Assembly: GCA_050246795.1 (NCBI GenBank)
Contig: JBFWVJ010000009.1
Coordinates: 1-62,298, forward strand
Source of the DNA: JBFWVJ01 sp050246795
GTDB taxonomy: Bacteria; Patescibacteriota; Gracilibacteria; JAUYGZ01
Reading direction: 5' to 3'
DNA length: 62,298 nt
The notes under the pieces are model-generated. The model did not search any database and was not told where the DNA came from. It worked only from the letters and a program-made list of their open reading frames with translations. The position numbers were made by a program, and so were the translations under genes. Shown here one piece after another: positions 34,650 through 44,084 of this stretch. Each line of letters starts with the position of its first letter. The stretch's first letter is position 1.

Positions 34650-34683
34650 CAAGTCTTGCTTTATTTCGTGTATCTCATCCTCT

Positions 34684-36516
34684 ATGCCATTAGAGTATTC
34701 TTTGGGCAATAAAGATGCATCGTCTTCTCCTGAAGAGCGCCGACATCCAACGACTTCGGAGCGACTTCGCCAAGTGCTTCACCAGGTAAGCGATGCCATC
34801 GAAATTCTTTTTCCGGAGGATGCACAAGTCCTGAAGCGAATAGCGGACACGCCTTTCCTCCTCTCATTGAGGCAGCCGATGGTGCAACGGATCGTGCTGC
34901 AACTAGAGCAGCACCCCAGTGAAAGACTCCAGTCTCTCGGGCGTGCGCTCCGAGAAAGTGTCGATCGGTACAAAAGAGAACCATCCCCTTCTGTGATAGC
35001 TCACGAGGATCCCCAAGCTCATGAAGAGATGACGGCAAACAATCCGCTTCGAGTCCGATTGATGAAGGCCAGCAATGTCCTGAGGGCGACTGATGTGGAA
35101 CTTGCCGACCTCTTGTACGATCTCTCAAAGCCAAGGAGTCCCGAGCTCCTGGCTGACTCTCGTGATGACATCCAGCGGGCTCTCCAGCAGCTCAGGGCTT
35201 TGGAGCATGTCGATCTGGCTACAGACCTCGAAGAGAGCATGATTGCAACGTGCCCAGTACAGATCGAACCACCACGAACTCCCCGCAAAGGTTCTGATGA
35301 AACACGAAGGCTGAGACGACGCACGAGTGATGCCCGACAAAAGGTCCAAAGAGTCTTGGGAGCAAAACGACGATCTCGACAGTCCTCGCTCCAAGGTTGG
35401 GAAGGGTTTATTGCTGCTGGCACTTTTTCCGCTTTGGTGATGGCGGGGATTATAAGCCAGCACAGAAATACTTCGGCGCAGCACGTGCCGTATGCCGTCT
35501 CTCCGTCCGCAAAAACCCCTCAAGCACCTCGGAGGGTGGACATTTCTCCCCACCATTCCCCATCTCTCGCCAGCCGTTTATCGCCCGATCAACTCTCCGC
35601 GTACCGACCACCAAAAATCAACCCGTCATTGCCGATCGAACCAGAGTTGAAAGAACCCCCTGAACCCCGAAGAGAAATAGCACACGAAACACTTCAGCAG
35701 GCCCAACGCCTGCTCGAAAAGGCCGAACAGCGAATAGAGGCATTGTATCATTGTGGGGACGAGTATGAGAAAGCTTATGAACTCCTTTCCAACAAGAGAC
35801 TCTCTCCGTTGAGCCAGGACTTGTCTCTCAAAGAGCATCGGGCGTTTTTGCATGAATTGGAAGCCGTGGTCAGCGAAGGATGGATTCGCCAATACGAACA
35901 TCCTTTGGCGGAAGGACTCCAGCTCCATCGAACTGCTGGATCGTCGTCTGAATGGATTTCAAGATTTGAAAGCGCAAAGACCAATGTCGCCTTCATCATG
36001 GATGTCAGCCTTGCTTACCATGAGCTCCTCAGTGGCGTTTCTCAAGCCCGTCCAGGAGTTCCCTATATCGATGCCCAACCGATCTATGAAAAAACCTGGA
36101 AGGGGTTTGTGGTAGATCTAGAGCACTGGAAGCTCGAGTCCCTCGATACCGACACCTGCCTCATTCATCCCGCCCTCGCGAAAACCTATGAGAAATTGTC
36201 TCAGCTCACCCCCTATGCCGTCCATGGCACTCCTGAACAAAAAAGCCTGTTGTTCCGACTCTGGGGTGAAGTGGCTCTTCAAGAAGCACGTGTGGACGCC
36301 CCCTTGATCAAAAGCGCCCGCCAGCTGGATACCGCGTTGCTTCAAGTCATCCGAAAAAACTTTACCACCACTCCTTTCTTTAATTACTACGGCAGGCCAA
36401 AGGGGAGCTATCTCCATGAAGAGGTCTCACCTCTTTTTGGATACCTTCGAGCGTTCTATGACTCCCAGGATATGATCCATCGGGTCTATTATAGGTTTTT
36501 GAATGATCGTCGATAA
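34684..36516 (+). CDS. Unrecognised bitopic membrane protein
   Basis: 610 residues with one transmembrane helix at about 239-258 (GFIAAGTFSALVMAGIIS). The N-terminal side (1-225) is helical and ends in a very basic stretch (RRLRRRTSDARQ...AKRRSRQ), which by the positive-inside rule puts it in the cytoplasm. The external part (about 260-610) starts with a Pro/Ser-rich linker and continues as helices, including EALYHCGDEYEKAYELL. The layout, cytoplasmic domain, helix and helical outer domain, resembles the kinase at 49092 without its kinase domain. The leader ATCTCATCCTCT is pyrimidine-rich. No family is recognised. Confidence 0.65.
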   Translation: MPLEYSLGNKDASSSPEERRHPTTSERLRQVLHQVSDAIEILFPEDAQVLKRIADTPFLLSLRQPMVQRIVLQLEQHPSERLQSLGRALRESVDRYKREPSPSVIAHEDPQAHEEMTANNPLRVRLMKASNVLRATDVELADLLYDLSKPRSPELLADSRDDIQRALQQLRALEHVDLATDLEESMIATCPVQIEPPRTPRKGSDETRRLRRRTSDARQKVQRVLGAKRRSRQSSLQGWEGFIAAGTFSALVMAGIISQHRNTSAQHVPYAVSPSAKTPQAPRRVDISPHHSPSLASRLSPDQLSAYRPPKINPSLPIEPELKEPPEPRREIAHETLQQAQRLLEKAEQRIEALYHCGDEYEKAYELLSNKRLSPLSQDLSLKEHRAFLHELEAVVSEGWIRQYEHPLAEGLQLHRTAGSSSEWISRFESAKTNVAFIMDVSLAYHELLSGVSQARPGVPYIDAQPIYEKTWKGFVVDLEHWKLESLDTDTCLIHPALAKTYEKLSQLTPYAVHGTPEQKSLLFRLWGEVALQEARVDAPLIKSARQLDTALLQVIRKNFTTTPFFNYYGRPKGSYLHEEVSPLFGYLRAFYDSQDMIHRVYYRFLNDRR

Positions 36517-36590
36517 GTTGGACACTTCTCCCCCACTCAAGGGAATGAAGAAATGATGAACTTTTTCTGGAAAAAGGGGCTTTTTTAGGA

Positions 36591-36619
36591 TTGAAAAATC
36601 TTCGTTTTTCAGCTATAAT
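36591..36619 (+). promoter_or_regulatory. Sigma-70-type promoter of the repeat-rich SLH protein gene
   Basis: TTGAAA (36591-36596), exactly 17 bases, TATAAT (36614-36619). The start near 36626 leaves a 27-nt pyrimidine-rich leader to ATG 36653. Confidence 0.8.
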
Positions 36620-36652
36620 TTGGGGATTTCATTTATTTCTTCAATCTTTTCC

Positions 36653-39600
36653 ATGCGTCCTGCGTCCAGATCGTTCTTGCCACGTTTCATGCGTCTCCGA
36701 AAAATCATCTCCATGGCTGTTTTTTTGATGGGAGCCCTCGCATGGTCTTCCTCACACGCACAGGCATCGGAAGTTGATTTTTGGTTCGCGCAGTTCGGGA
36801 TTGAACAAGGTCAATCTGGGGCTGGATTCTTGCAGGTGGAGACGCTTCTGTCAGATGTCCCCTGCACGATTTATTTTTCCGATGAAACCATGCCTCCCTT
36901 TACCGGACCAGGAGGGACTCCTCATCGAACACCAGACTTTACCATCACTGGCACGAACATCCCTGGAGCAGTCGTCAATATGGGCGACAACAGCGTTACG
37001 GTCGCCGGAGCAACAAGCCCTGGAAATATCAACGGGGACGTGTTTTATACCGCGATTGGTTCGATAGGATTTCACCCGATCAATGCCGTGATGACCTGTG
37101 GAGTGGGTTCTGCAAAAACTGGAACCACTGAAATCCTCGCACCAGCTCCCGTGATCGAAGGATTTAATCCTTCTTCGCCTCAGATCATGGTTCCAAATGA
37201 TTCGCTGGATTTCACGGTGAATGCTCTCAACGGGACTCCTCCTTATACCTACACGATCACCACGCCTCCAGCTTTTGGGAGTGCGAGCCAGCCATCAGGA
37301 ACCGGGAACCCACTCGTGTCATATGATTCGACCGGTGTCTCGGGAGCAGGTGCTGGGACGGATATTGTGATCGGACTCACGGTCACGGATGCTGCATTCG
37401 CAAGTACTTCGGAAGCGTTTTATAACATCACGGTCTTGGACAACCAAGACCCCATCGCAAGCTGTAATGCCGCTGTCTCTCTTGTATATCCTCCAGGTGG
37501 CGGCCCTGGGAATACCAGTGTGAATGTCGCCATCACTGACGCCCCTCACGACCCCGATGGGGATGACTCTGAGCTGAGTCTTACCGGTGGCACAGGAAAT
37601 CCTGATGGCGTGGTGGTAACGGCAGCCTCCATCCCAGGTGGCCCGAGCAGCCGACAAGTGAACCTTACCCTGGCACTACCTGCTCCTGGCGCTGGTACCA
37701 TCATGGGAAGTGTTTCTGTGGACGTCGATGACACCAAAGGAGGTGTCGTGACTCAGCTCTGTAGTCTTACGATCGACGAGTTAATTGGTGTGGGGAGGAG
37801 AAGGCCGCCTGAGGATTTCATCGAAATTAGCCCAGAAAAACCTGAAGAGTATGTGGACAACCGAGATTGTCTTGAAATCCTTATCGAATATGAGGCAGTG
37901 AAGAAAACCCTGATCAGTGCCTTAGCTGGTACTGTCCAAAAAAGCGAACAAGACGTGTTTGCTCTTTTGTATAAGTTGACCCTGCTCTACGAGACGCTCA
38001 AGAAGAAGAATTGTGTCAATTGTTCGGATATTACGGACTTGATTCGCACACTTGAAGTCGCGCTTGAACTAGATTATCAAAAAGGCATCGACTCTCGAAA
38101 AACCCTCTTTGAGAAGGTCATTGCGGCCTTAAAAAACTTTTGCCCCGTTTCCTCTCCGCACGGTGCTGCTGGAGGTGAAGGCGGTGGTGGAGATGGAGGA
38201 GGGAGTGGTCCTGGCGGTGGAGGAGGTGATGGTGATGGAGCTCCCCCAGGCGGTGGTGGTAATGGTGCCCCTCCTCCGGGTGGAGGCATGGGTTTCCCTC
38301 CTCCAGGTGGTGGTGTCCCCCCTCCGGGTGATGGTGGAGGAGGAGGAAGCGCTCCTCCGAAACCCATCTTTGAATACCCGAGTGAGCCGAATCAAAACTT
38401 CGTTAATCCGTACTATCAAGATACCGTGAGCGTGAACAGTGACCGCTGGTACAGTCGTGCCTGGACTTGGATCACGTCGACCGTGGGCTGGGCGGCTCGA
38501 GAAGTCATGGCGGTATTTGACCTCCAAAAAATCCCTCTCTTCTTTCGATTCAAACCGGAAGAGTTGAGATTTGCCGTGCTTCCAACCGGTCCATTTTACA
38601 TGGGATACCCTTCAGAGGCCCTCAACGACCAAATGAAGGACCGCCATTTGATCGGACTGGATTTTGAAACGAATCCGCAAAGCTCCTATTACGGCTTGTA
38701 TGGATTTGACGAAACCCAAGAGAGAGGCGATATCGACCGAAATGCCATCAGCATCACTCCGAAGTTCAGCCTCACCGAAGAAACCTGTTATGAAACGGTC
38801 TTCACTTCCTTTAGAAAAGGCCCTCTCTACTTTAACTTTCTCCTGGATGCGGACCTGAGTGCTACCTATGAAGGGTATGTCGATAATCGGATCAATAATG
38901 AATGGGTGGTGAAAAATTTCCCGGTGATCTTTGATGATAATTCAATCGTGAAGATCAAAAATATTTGTTTCAACCTGCAGGAACAATTTTCTCCAGAAGT
39001 CCTGCAACGACTCGAAGATGTTGCGTCAGGCGCTGACAGAGGAACGTATGGGAGATTTATTTTCACACGTCTTCCTGCATTTGTTCGGTCAAATTGGGTA
39101 TGGTCGGGAGACAGCTCTGTCTTTCAAACCGAAGATTCTCTCTCAGGCCCTACTCTCATCGGTGGAGAAGCAGAGACCTATCGCTTCACCATCGGTGAAC
39201 AATCTCCTAAGCAAAAACCCGTTCCAGAGATCATCACCTTTGATCCGGGACCTGACCCAATCCCGACTCCTTGTGTGGGGAGAAACTGTCCTTCACCGAG
39301 TCCCGAACCTTGTATCGGAACAAATTGTCCGAATCCAAACCCTGAGCCTTGTGTGGGAACAAACTGTCCAAACCCAGGCCCAGGACCGACGCCGACACCT
39401 TGTGTTGGCGTGAACTGTCCTTCACCGAGTCCCGAACCCTGTATCGGAAGTAATTGTCCTGATCCTGGACCGAACCCTGGACCGAATCCAAATCCAGGAC
39501 CAACGCCGACTCCTTGTGTCGGAACGAACTGTCCTTCGCCGAGTCCAGAACCATGTGTCGGCAGCAATTGTCCTGACCCAAATCCAGAGCCATGTGTAGG

Positions 39601-41803
39601 TTCAAACTGTCCAAACCCAGGGCCGGGACCGACTCCGATACCTTGTGTAGGAGTGAACTGTCCTTCGCCTAGTCCCGAACCGTGTGTCGGCAGCAATTGT
39701 CCTGTTCCTGGACCAAACCCTGGACCGAATCCAAATCCAGGACCGACGCCGACTCCTTGTGTGGGCGCGAACTGTCCTTCACCGAGTCCCGAACCATGTG
39801 TCGGAAGTAATTGTCCTGATCCTGGACCAAACCCTGGACCGAATCCAAATCCAGGACCGACGCCGACTCCTTGTGTTGGCGTGAACTGTCCTTCACCGAG
39901 TCCCGAACCATGTGTCGGAAGTAATTGTCCTGATCCTGGACCAAACCCTGGACCGAATCCAAATCCAGGACCGACGCCGACTCCTTGTGTTGGCGTGAAC
40001 TGTCCTTCGCCGAGTCCCGAACCTTGTGTCGGTACGAACTGCCCGAACCCGGGACCGGGGCCAAATCCTGATCCGAATAATCCGGTCTGTGCTCCTCGAT
40101 TGATGACCGGTCTTCCATTTGGAATTGTAATGCGGACTGTTCCTGCTGGAGCCTCGACACCAGGTATGAAAGATTACTCGATCGATATGAGCCGGGTTCC
40201 ACACCAAGGCTTCCAACGAGTGCTCTTCACGAAGGGGCGTCGTCCAGTGATCGAAGCCACTATCAACACGTGTTCTTTCGATCCATCACGGATGGTCATG
40301 GACACCAACACCAAAGATGGAACCCTTGCCTATGATGGATTGCGTGGCGTGATCAATTTCTCGATGTTTGTAGAAGATCAGAATTATCAAGGAATCTATG
40401 TCTGTCCCGGGAAAAAAGACCTGAGGTGTACCAGCAAGACCTATCCTAACTTCCTCGTGGATGCTGACGGAAGGATACTGGAAATTAATCTCGAAGGTCG
40501 ACAACCAAGCCCGAAGGACGTTCCGGAAGCAGTGTCAGTTGACTTTGTGGATGTGGAGACCACCGTAAACGGAGTGGAAAACATCACCTCTTATTGGAAA
40601 ATCAACAACATTACCGGAACCAGCGCTCAAGGAGCGACCCTAAATGAGGATTCAGAGCCACTTCCCGGACCTGGCCCTAATCCGCCCCCCCCAAACCCAA
40701 ATCCAAATCCTGGACCAAATCCTGGTCCAAACCCTGGACCGAATCCGAATCCTAATCCAGGGCCAAATCCCGACCCCAATCCGAACCCAAACCCTGGGCC
40801 GAATCCGGGACCAAATCCTGGTCCGAATCCCAACCCCAATCCGAATCCTAACCCGGGACCGAATCCCAATCCAAATCCTGGTCCAAATCCCAACCCCAAT
40901 CCGAATCCTAACCCGGGGCCGAATCCCAATCCAAATCCTGGTCCAAATCCCAACCCCAATCCGAATCCTAACCCGGGGCCGAATCCCAATCCAAATCCTG
41001 GACCAAGTCCCGTGCCGGGACCTGGTCCGGCACCTACTCCTCCCGACCCGGGCAATCCCTGGCCCGGACCTATCGTACGATACGATGGCTCCCGACCCAT
41101 CTCGAATCCTGACCGACTGGTTCCTAGCCAATTAGCTATTGAGAACGGTTGCATCCGCCCAGAAAAAGCGATCCCCTTCTCTGACATCAAAGGTCATCCA
41201 GCGGAAGCTGATATCGAAGCACTGGCGCGATATGGCCTGACCGACGGAGTGACTGATGGCAGATTCGAACCGGGTGGAAATCTGAATCGGGCGGAATTCG
41301 TAAAATTCATTATGATCCTGCTCTGTATCGAACCCTATCGTCCTGAAGAGCTTTCCGGGAAACCGTTTATCGATACCCCCCTTGATGCCTGGTTCACCCC
41401 TTGGATCGCCAAAGCGAAAGACCTGGGGATCGTGAGTGGTGATGGGATCATTCGTCCTTCAAATGCCCTTGCCTTGGGGATCGATCCCAACCGTTTACCG
41501 GCGGTCGACCAAGGGAAAACCACCTTCCGGCCTTGGGATCCGGTCAACCGAGCGGAATTCCTCAAAATTCCTCTCGAGGCACTCAAGGTGAATCTCTCTC
41601 GAACGGGACTTGCGGCTCTCTGGTATCAGGACATCAAAGCGGATGTGTGGTACGAACGCTATGTCACCTTCGCTTTGCTCGAACAGTTTTTCGCCAACCC
41701 TTATCAAGCTGAGTATCGTGGCATTGACTTCGCCAAAAGAGCCGATGCGGCTTCGGTCATGGTATTTCTCCTGCAAAAGGTCGGACTCTTGGTGGGCCTG
41801 TAA
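36653..41803 (+). CDS. Giant SLH surface protein with Cys/Pro and Asn/Pro/Gly repeats
   Basis: 1716 residues from ATG 36653 (CTTTTCC before it); ATGs at 36620 and 36689 are alternatives, and all keep the signal peptide (IISMAVFLMGALAWSSSHAQA). Residues about 40-380 have Ig/cadherin-like segments. A Gly/Pro linker follows at about 505-570. Residues about 865-1140 carry 16 PC(V/I)GxNCP motifs separated by Pro-rich linkers. Residues about 1345-1460 are an NPNPGPNP-type tract. The C-terminus (about 1500-1716) has three SLH repeats (FEPGGNLNRAEFVKFIM and others) that would anchor it to the wall. The rigid Pro-rich parts probably act as stalks. Its stop codon directly abuts the guaB stop. Confidence 0.85.
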   Translation: MRPASRSFLPRFMRLRKIISMAVFLMGALAWSSSHAQASEVDFWFAQFGIEQGQSGAGFLQVETLLSDVPCTIYFSDETMPPFTGPGGTPHRTPDFTITGTNIPGAVVNMGDNSVTVAGATSPGNINGDVFYTAIGSIGFHPINAVMTCGVGSAKTGTTEILAPAPVIEGFNPSSPQIMVPNDSLDFTVNALNGTPPYTYTITTPPAFGSASQPSGTGNPLVSYDSTGVSGAGAGTDIVIGLTVTDAAFASTSEAFYNITVLDNQDPIASCNAAVSLVYPPGGGPGNTSVNVAITDAPHDPDGDDSELSLTGGTGNPDGVVVTAASIPGGPSSRQVNLTLALPAPGAGTIMGSVSVDVDDTKGGVVTQLCSLTIDELIGVGRRRPPEDFIEISPEKPEEYVDNRDCLEILIEYEAVKKTLISALAGTVQKSEQDVFALLYKLTLLYETLKKKNCVNCSDITDLIRTLEVALELDYQKGIDSRKTLFEKVIAALKNFCPVSSPHGAAGGEGGGGDGGGSGPGGGGGDGDGAPPGGGGNGAPPPGGGMGFPPPGGGVPPPGDGGGGGSAPPKPIFEYPSEPNQNFVNPYYQDTVSVNSDRWYSRAWTWITSTVGWAAREVMAVFDLQKIPLFFRFKPEELRFAVLPTGPFYMGYPSEALNDQMKDRHLIGLDFETNPQSSYYGLYGFDETQERGDIDRNAISITPKFSLTEETCYETVFTSFRKGPLYFNFLLDADLSATYEGYVDNRINNEWVVKNFPVIFDDNSIVKIKNICFNLQEQFSPEVLQRLEDVASGADRGTYGRFIFTRLPAFVRSNWVWSGDSSVFQTEDSLSGPTLIGGEAETYRFTIGEQSPKQKPVPEIITFDPGPDPIPTPCVGRNCPSPSPEPCIGTNCPNPNPEPCVGTNCPNPGPGPTPTPCVGVNCPSPSPEPCIGSNCPDPGPNPGPNPNPGPTPTPCVGTNCPSPSPEPCVGSNCPDPNPEPCVGSNCPNPGPGPTPIPCVGVNCPSPSPEPCVGSNCPVPGPNPGPNPNPGPTPTPCVGANCPSPSPEPCVGSNCPDPGPNPGPNPNPGPTPTPCVGVNCPSPSPEPCVGSNCPDPGPNPGPNPNPGPTPTPCVGVNCPSPSPEPCVGTNCPNPGPGPNPDPNNPVCAPRLMTGLPFGIVMRTVPAGASTPGMKDYSIDMSRVPHQGFQRVLFTKGRRPVIEATINTCSFDPSRMVMDTNTKDGTLAYDGLRGVINFSMFVEDQNYQGIYVCPGKKDLRCTSKTYPNFLVDADGRILEINLEGRQPSPKDVPEAVSVDFVDVETTVNGVENITSYWKINNITGTSAQGATLNEDSEPLPGPGPNPPPPNPNPNPGPNPGPNPGPNPNPNPGPNPDPNPNPNPGPNPGPNPGPNPNPNPNPNPGPNPNPNPGPNPNPNPNPNPGPNPNPNPGPNPNPNPNPNPGPNPNPNPGPSPVPGPGPAPTPPDPGNPWPGPIVRYDGSRPISNPDRLVPSQLAIENGCIRPEKAIPFSDIKGHPAEADIEALARYGLTDGVTDGRFEPGGNLNRAEFVKFIMILLCIEPYRPEELSGKPFIDTPLDAWFTPWIAKAKDLGIVSGDGIIRPSNALALGIDPNRLPAVDQGKTTFRPWDPVNRAEFLKIPLEALKVNLSRTGLAALWYQDIKADVWYERYVTFALLEQFFANPYQAEYRGIDFAKRADAASVMVFLLQKVGLLVGL
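38160..38370 (+). repeat. Gly/Pro-rich coding low-complexity stretch
   Basis: GGTGGAGG- and CCTCCGGG-type triplets encode a GGGGxGxPPPGGG-like linker of about 70 residues between the N-terminal domains and the central domain of the giant SLH protein. Confidence 0.75.
39253..40080 (+). repeat. Tandem 114-bp coding repeats (CxGxNC)
   Basis: Repeats encode PC(V/I)GxNCP 16 times. The last part is a clean 38-codon unit; accgag recurs at 39781 and 39895, exactly 114 bases apart. High DNA identity between the last units implies recent unequal exchange. Confidence 0.9.
40680..41020 (+). repeat. Asn-Pro-Gly coding repeats with 60-bp period
   Basis: Encodes alternating NP/GP dipeptides. From about 40860 a 60-base unit recurs in register at 40861, 40921 and 40981 with single-base changes. 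Confidence 0.9.
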
Positions 41804-43270
41804 TTAGGTCCGATAGTTCGGAGCTTCCCGGGCGATGAGCACATCGTGAGGATGTGACTCTCTCTGGGAGGCTTTGGTGACCTTGATGAACTGGGCTTTT
41901 TTCTGAAGCTCGGGAATGGTCGCCGCACCTTGGTAGCCCATGGAAGAGCGAAGCCCGCCGACCAATTGATAAATTTCACGGGAAGCCGGACCTTTGTAGA
42001 GGATCAAGCCTTCAATGCCTTCGGGGACGAACTTCGCTTCGTCTTTGACGGAGGCCTGGCCGTATCGCTCCTTCCCCCCCTCTTTCATCGCGCCCATCGA
42101 TCCCATACCGCGGTAGGCTTTGAAGGTTTTTCCGTCGCGGTAGAAAATTTCACCCGGTGATTCTTCTGTCCCGGCGAGGATACTTCCGATCATCACCGCT
42201 GAAGCTCCGGCCGCCATCGCTTTGGCGACGTCACCTGAGTAGCGGATCCCTCCATCGGCAATGATGGGCACTTTTTTCTGAGCGGCTTTCGCACAGTCCC
42301 AGACCGCTGAAAGCTGAGGAACCCCGATCCCGGTGACCACGCGGGTGGTACAGATAGACCCTGGGCCGATCCCGACCTTGATCGCATCGGCTCCCACTTT
42401 GATGAGCGCTTTAACGGCTTCCGCGGTGGCGACGTTTCCTGCCATTACTTGTTGGTTCGGATACTTTTTCTTGATGAATTTCACCGCATCCATGACTCCC
42501 TTGGAGTGTCCGTGAGCCGTGTCGACCACGAGTAGATCAGCCCGAGCTTTGACGAGGCGGTCGACTCGCTCTTCGAGATTGGCCGCTGGACCAACGGCTG
42601 CGGCACAGATCAGGCTCTGGTCTTTGTCCTTTGCTGAATGCGGAAAGAGCTCTGCTTTTTCTAAATCTGTTCTCGTGACCAGAGCAAAAAGCTTTCTGGA
42701 TTTTTTGGAATCGACGATCAAGAGCTTGCTGTATTTACTTTCCTCGAGCATTTCGTAAGCCTTTTGCAAAGAGATGCCTTTTTCAGCCAAGAAGAGTTTG
42801 TTAAACGGTGTCATGCGTTCCTTCACCTTCACGTCAGCGTGTTTCGCCATGAAGTCATTTTTGGTCACGATGCCGACGAGCTCCCCGTTGGGCTTGCCGT
42901 CCTTGGTCACAGGAGTGGCTTTGTATCCGTACTTATTGCGGATCTCGATGACCTTTTTGATGGGGTCTTCCGGGCTGACGACCATAGGGTTGCGGATGAA
43001 GCCGTTTTCGTAGCGCTTTACCTTTTCTACTTCTTCGGCTTGTTGCTCGGGAGTGAGGTTTTTATGAATCACGCCCATGCCACCTTCCAGGGCCATGGCG
43101 ATTGCCATCTTGTGCTCGGTCACGGTATCCATCGCGGCGGAAATCAGAGGAATGTTCATCCCGATCTCCTTGGTCACCCAGGTGCTCACGTTCGCGTCCC
43201 TCGGCAAGACTTCCGAGTATTGCGGGATGAGGAGCACGTCGTCGAAGGTGAGGGTGGAGGGGAGTTTCAT
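41804..43270 (-). CDS. guaB: Inosine-5'-monophosphate dehydrogenase
   Basis: 488 residues. It oxidises IMP to XMP with NAD+, the committed step to GMP. The TIM barrel starts with LTFDDVLLIPQYSEVLPRD. Two CBS domains are inserted at about 95-205. The catalytic loop GPGSICTTRVVTGIG has the active-site cysteine at about 305, and the flap region has GMGSMGAM and ERYGQ. The leader is the pyrimidine side of a 9-nt tract (CCCTTCCCCC before ATG). It is convergent with the SLH gene, the two stop codons lying side by side with no terminator. Confidence 0.96.
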   Translation of the reverse strand: MKLPSTLTFDDVLLIPQYSEVLPRDANVSTWVTKEIGMNIPLISAAMDTVTEHKMAIAMALEGGMGVIHKNLTPEQQAEEVEKVKRYENGFIRNPMVVSPEDPIKKVIEIRNKYGYKATPVTKDGKPNGELVGIVTKNDFMAKHADVKVKERMTPFNKLFLAEKGISLQKAYEMLEESKYSKLLIVDSKKSRKLFALVTRTDLEKAELFPHSAKDKDQSLICAAAVGPAANLEERVDRLVKARADLLVVDTAHGHSKGVMDAVKFIKKKYPNQQVMAGNVATAEAVKALIKVGADAIKVGIGPGSICTTRVVTGIGVPQLSAVWDCAKAAQKKVPIIADGGIRYSGDVAKAMAAGASAVMIGSILAGTEESPGEIFYRDGKTFKAYRGMGSMGAMKEGGKERYGQASVKDEAKFVPEGIEGLILYKGPASREIYQLVGGLRSSMGYQGAATIPELQKKAQFIKVTKASQRESHPHDVLIAREAPNYRT

Positions 43271-43272
43271 GG

Positions 43273-43309
43273 GGGAAGGGACTTAAGGGTCGTAAGGGTT
43301 TTAAGGGAA
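43273..43309. repeat. 9-nt-phased single-arm tract (TAAGG class)
   Basis: Three words of 9 bases in register (GACTTAAGG, GTCGTAAGG, GTTTTAAGG). GACTTAAGG and GTTTTAAGG are also used in the nrdR tract. No complementary arm is found nearby. On the minus strand this is the pyrimidine-rich guaB leader. Confidence 0.75.
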
Positions 43310-43396
43310 ATACAATGCCTGTGTTTTTGTTTCAGATTTCCTCTGGTGTTTGCGATAATACTGACGTCGTTTCCCGTCTGGTTTTCACCATCTTAT

Positions 43397-44020
43397 ATGA
43401 AAAAGATTCTCTTGGCAACTACAAATCCAGGAAAGAAAGAGGAAATCTTGTCTGCCCTCCTTCCATTGGATGGCATCGAATTCGTGTCACTGGCTGATCT
43501 CGGGATCACGGTGCCGGTGGATGAAACTGGGACGACTTACGCTGAAAACGCCCTTCAAAAAGCGAGGGCCTACTTTCAGATGAGCGGACTCCCTATCATC
43601 GCGGAAGATTCGGGGATGGAGGTCAGCGCGCTGATGGGAGAGCTGGGATATAACACCCGAAACTGGGGAGCCGGACCTGAGGCTTCCGATGACGAGTGGC
43701 TGGAACATTTTATGAACCGCATGCAGCACGAATCCGACCGATCTGCCCGATTTGTATGCCACGCGATTTTTATGGATGAATCCGGACACCAGTCTTTTGA
43801 AGGTGATTGTGTGGGGATGATCACCCATGACGTGGAAGGGCCCATCCAAAAAGGCATCCCGCTTTCGTCTGTTTTCAAACCGATCGGTGCTGAGAAAGTG
43901 TATAGCGTGATGCGTGAGGAGGAGAAGAATGCGCTGAGTCATCGGGGGAAGGCGATGAAAATGCTGAGAGAATTCCTATTAGCGGAGTACAACTCCGGAC
44001 TCCCTCTGTTCAGGAGTTGA
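43397..44020 (+). CDS. rdgB: XTP/dITP pyrophosphatase, RdgB/HAM1 family
   Basis: 207 residues from ATG 43397. It hydrolyses non-canonical purine nucleotides such as dITP and XTP to protect nucleic acids. Family motifs are LLATTNPGKKEEI at the start (substrate-binding TxNxxK), TYAENALQKA, AEDSGMEV with the metal-binding acidic residues, and the C-terminal SHRGKAM. The frame is open far upstream (to 42764), but that part is antisense to guaB. The last 10-11 residues (YNSGLPLFRS) and the stop codon come from a REP palindrome cluster, so the native C-terminus has been replaced or extended. Confidence 0.92.
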   Translation: MKKILLATTNPGKKEEILSALLPLDGIEFVSLADLGITVPVDETGTTYAENALQKARAYFQMSGLPIIAEDSGMEVSALMGELGYNTRNWGAGPEASDDEWLEHFMNRMQHESDRSARFVCHAIFMDESGHQSFEGDCVGMITHDVEGPIQKGIPLSSVFKPIGAEKVYSVMREEEKNALSHRGKAMKMLREFLLAEYNSGLPLFRS

Positions 44021-44054
44021 ACTCCCGAACAGGATCCCCCGGAGTTGTACTCCG
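43983..44054. repeat. REP-type palindrome cluster, left of the RAYT gene
   Basis: A perfect 16-bp inverted repeat (CGGAGTACAACTCCGG at 43983-43998, complement at 44039-44054) encloses a smaller hairpin at 44008-44030 (GTTCAGGAGT / ACTCCCGAAC). The units GGAGTACAACTCC and GTTC-GGAGT...ACTCC-GAAC recur at 44686-44734 on the other side of the RAYT gene. Confidence 0.85.
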
Positions 44055-44084
44055 AATCCGAATCCATTCCTCCTCCCCCTTTCC

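Noticed and set aside
39253..40080. Regular repeats considered as a CRISPR array
   Set aside because: The units are coding, in frame, 114 bp without unique spacers, and lie inside the SLH protein gene.
39178..40202. Minus-strand open frames opposite the CxGxNC repeats
   Set aside because: They arise from the repetitive, stop-free coding repeats on the plus strand and encode only low-complexity shadow sequence.
42764..43396. Upstream start of the rdgB frame
   Set aside because: The first 211 codons are antisense to guaB; the RdgB family start MKKILLATTNPGK is at 43397.
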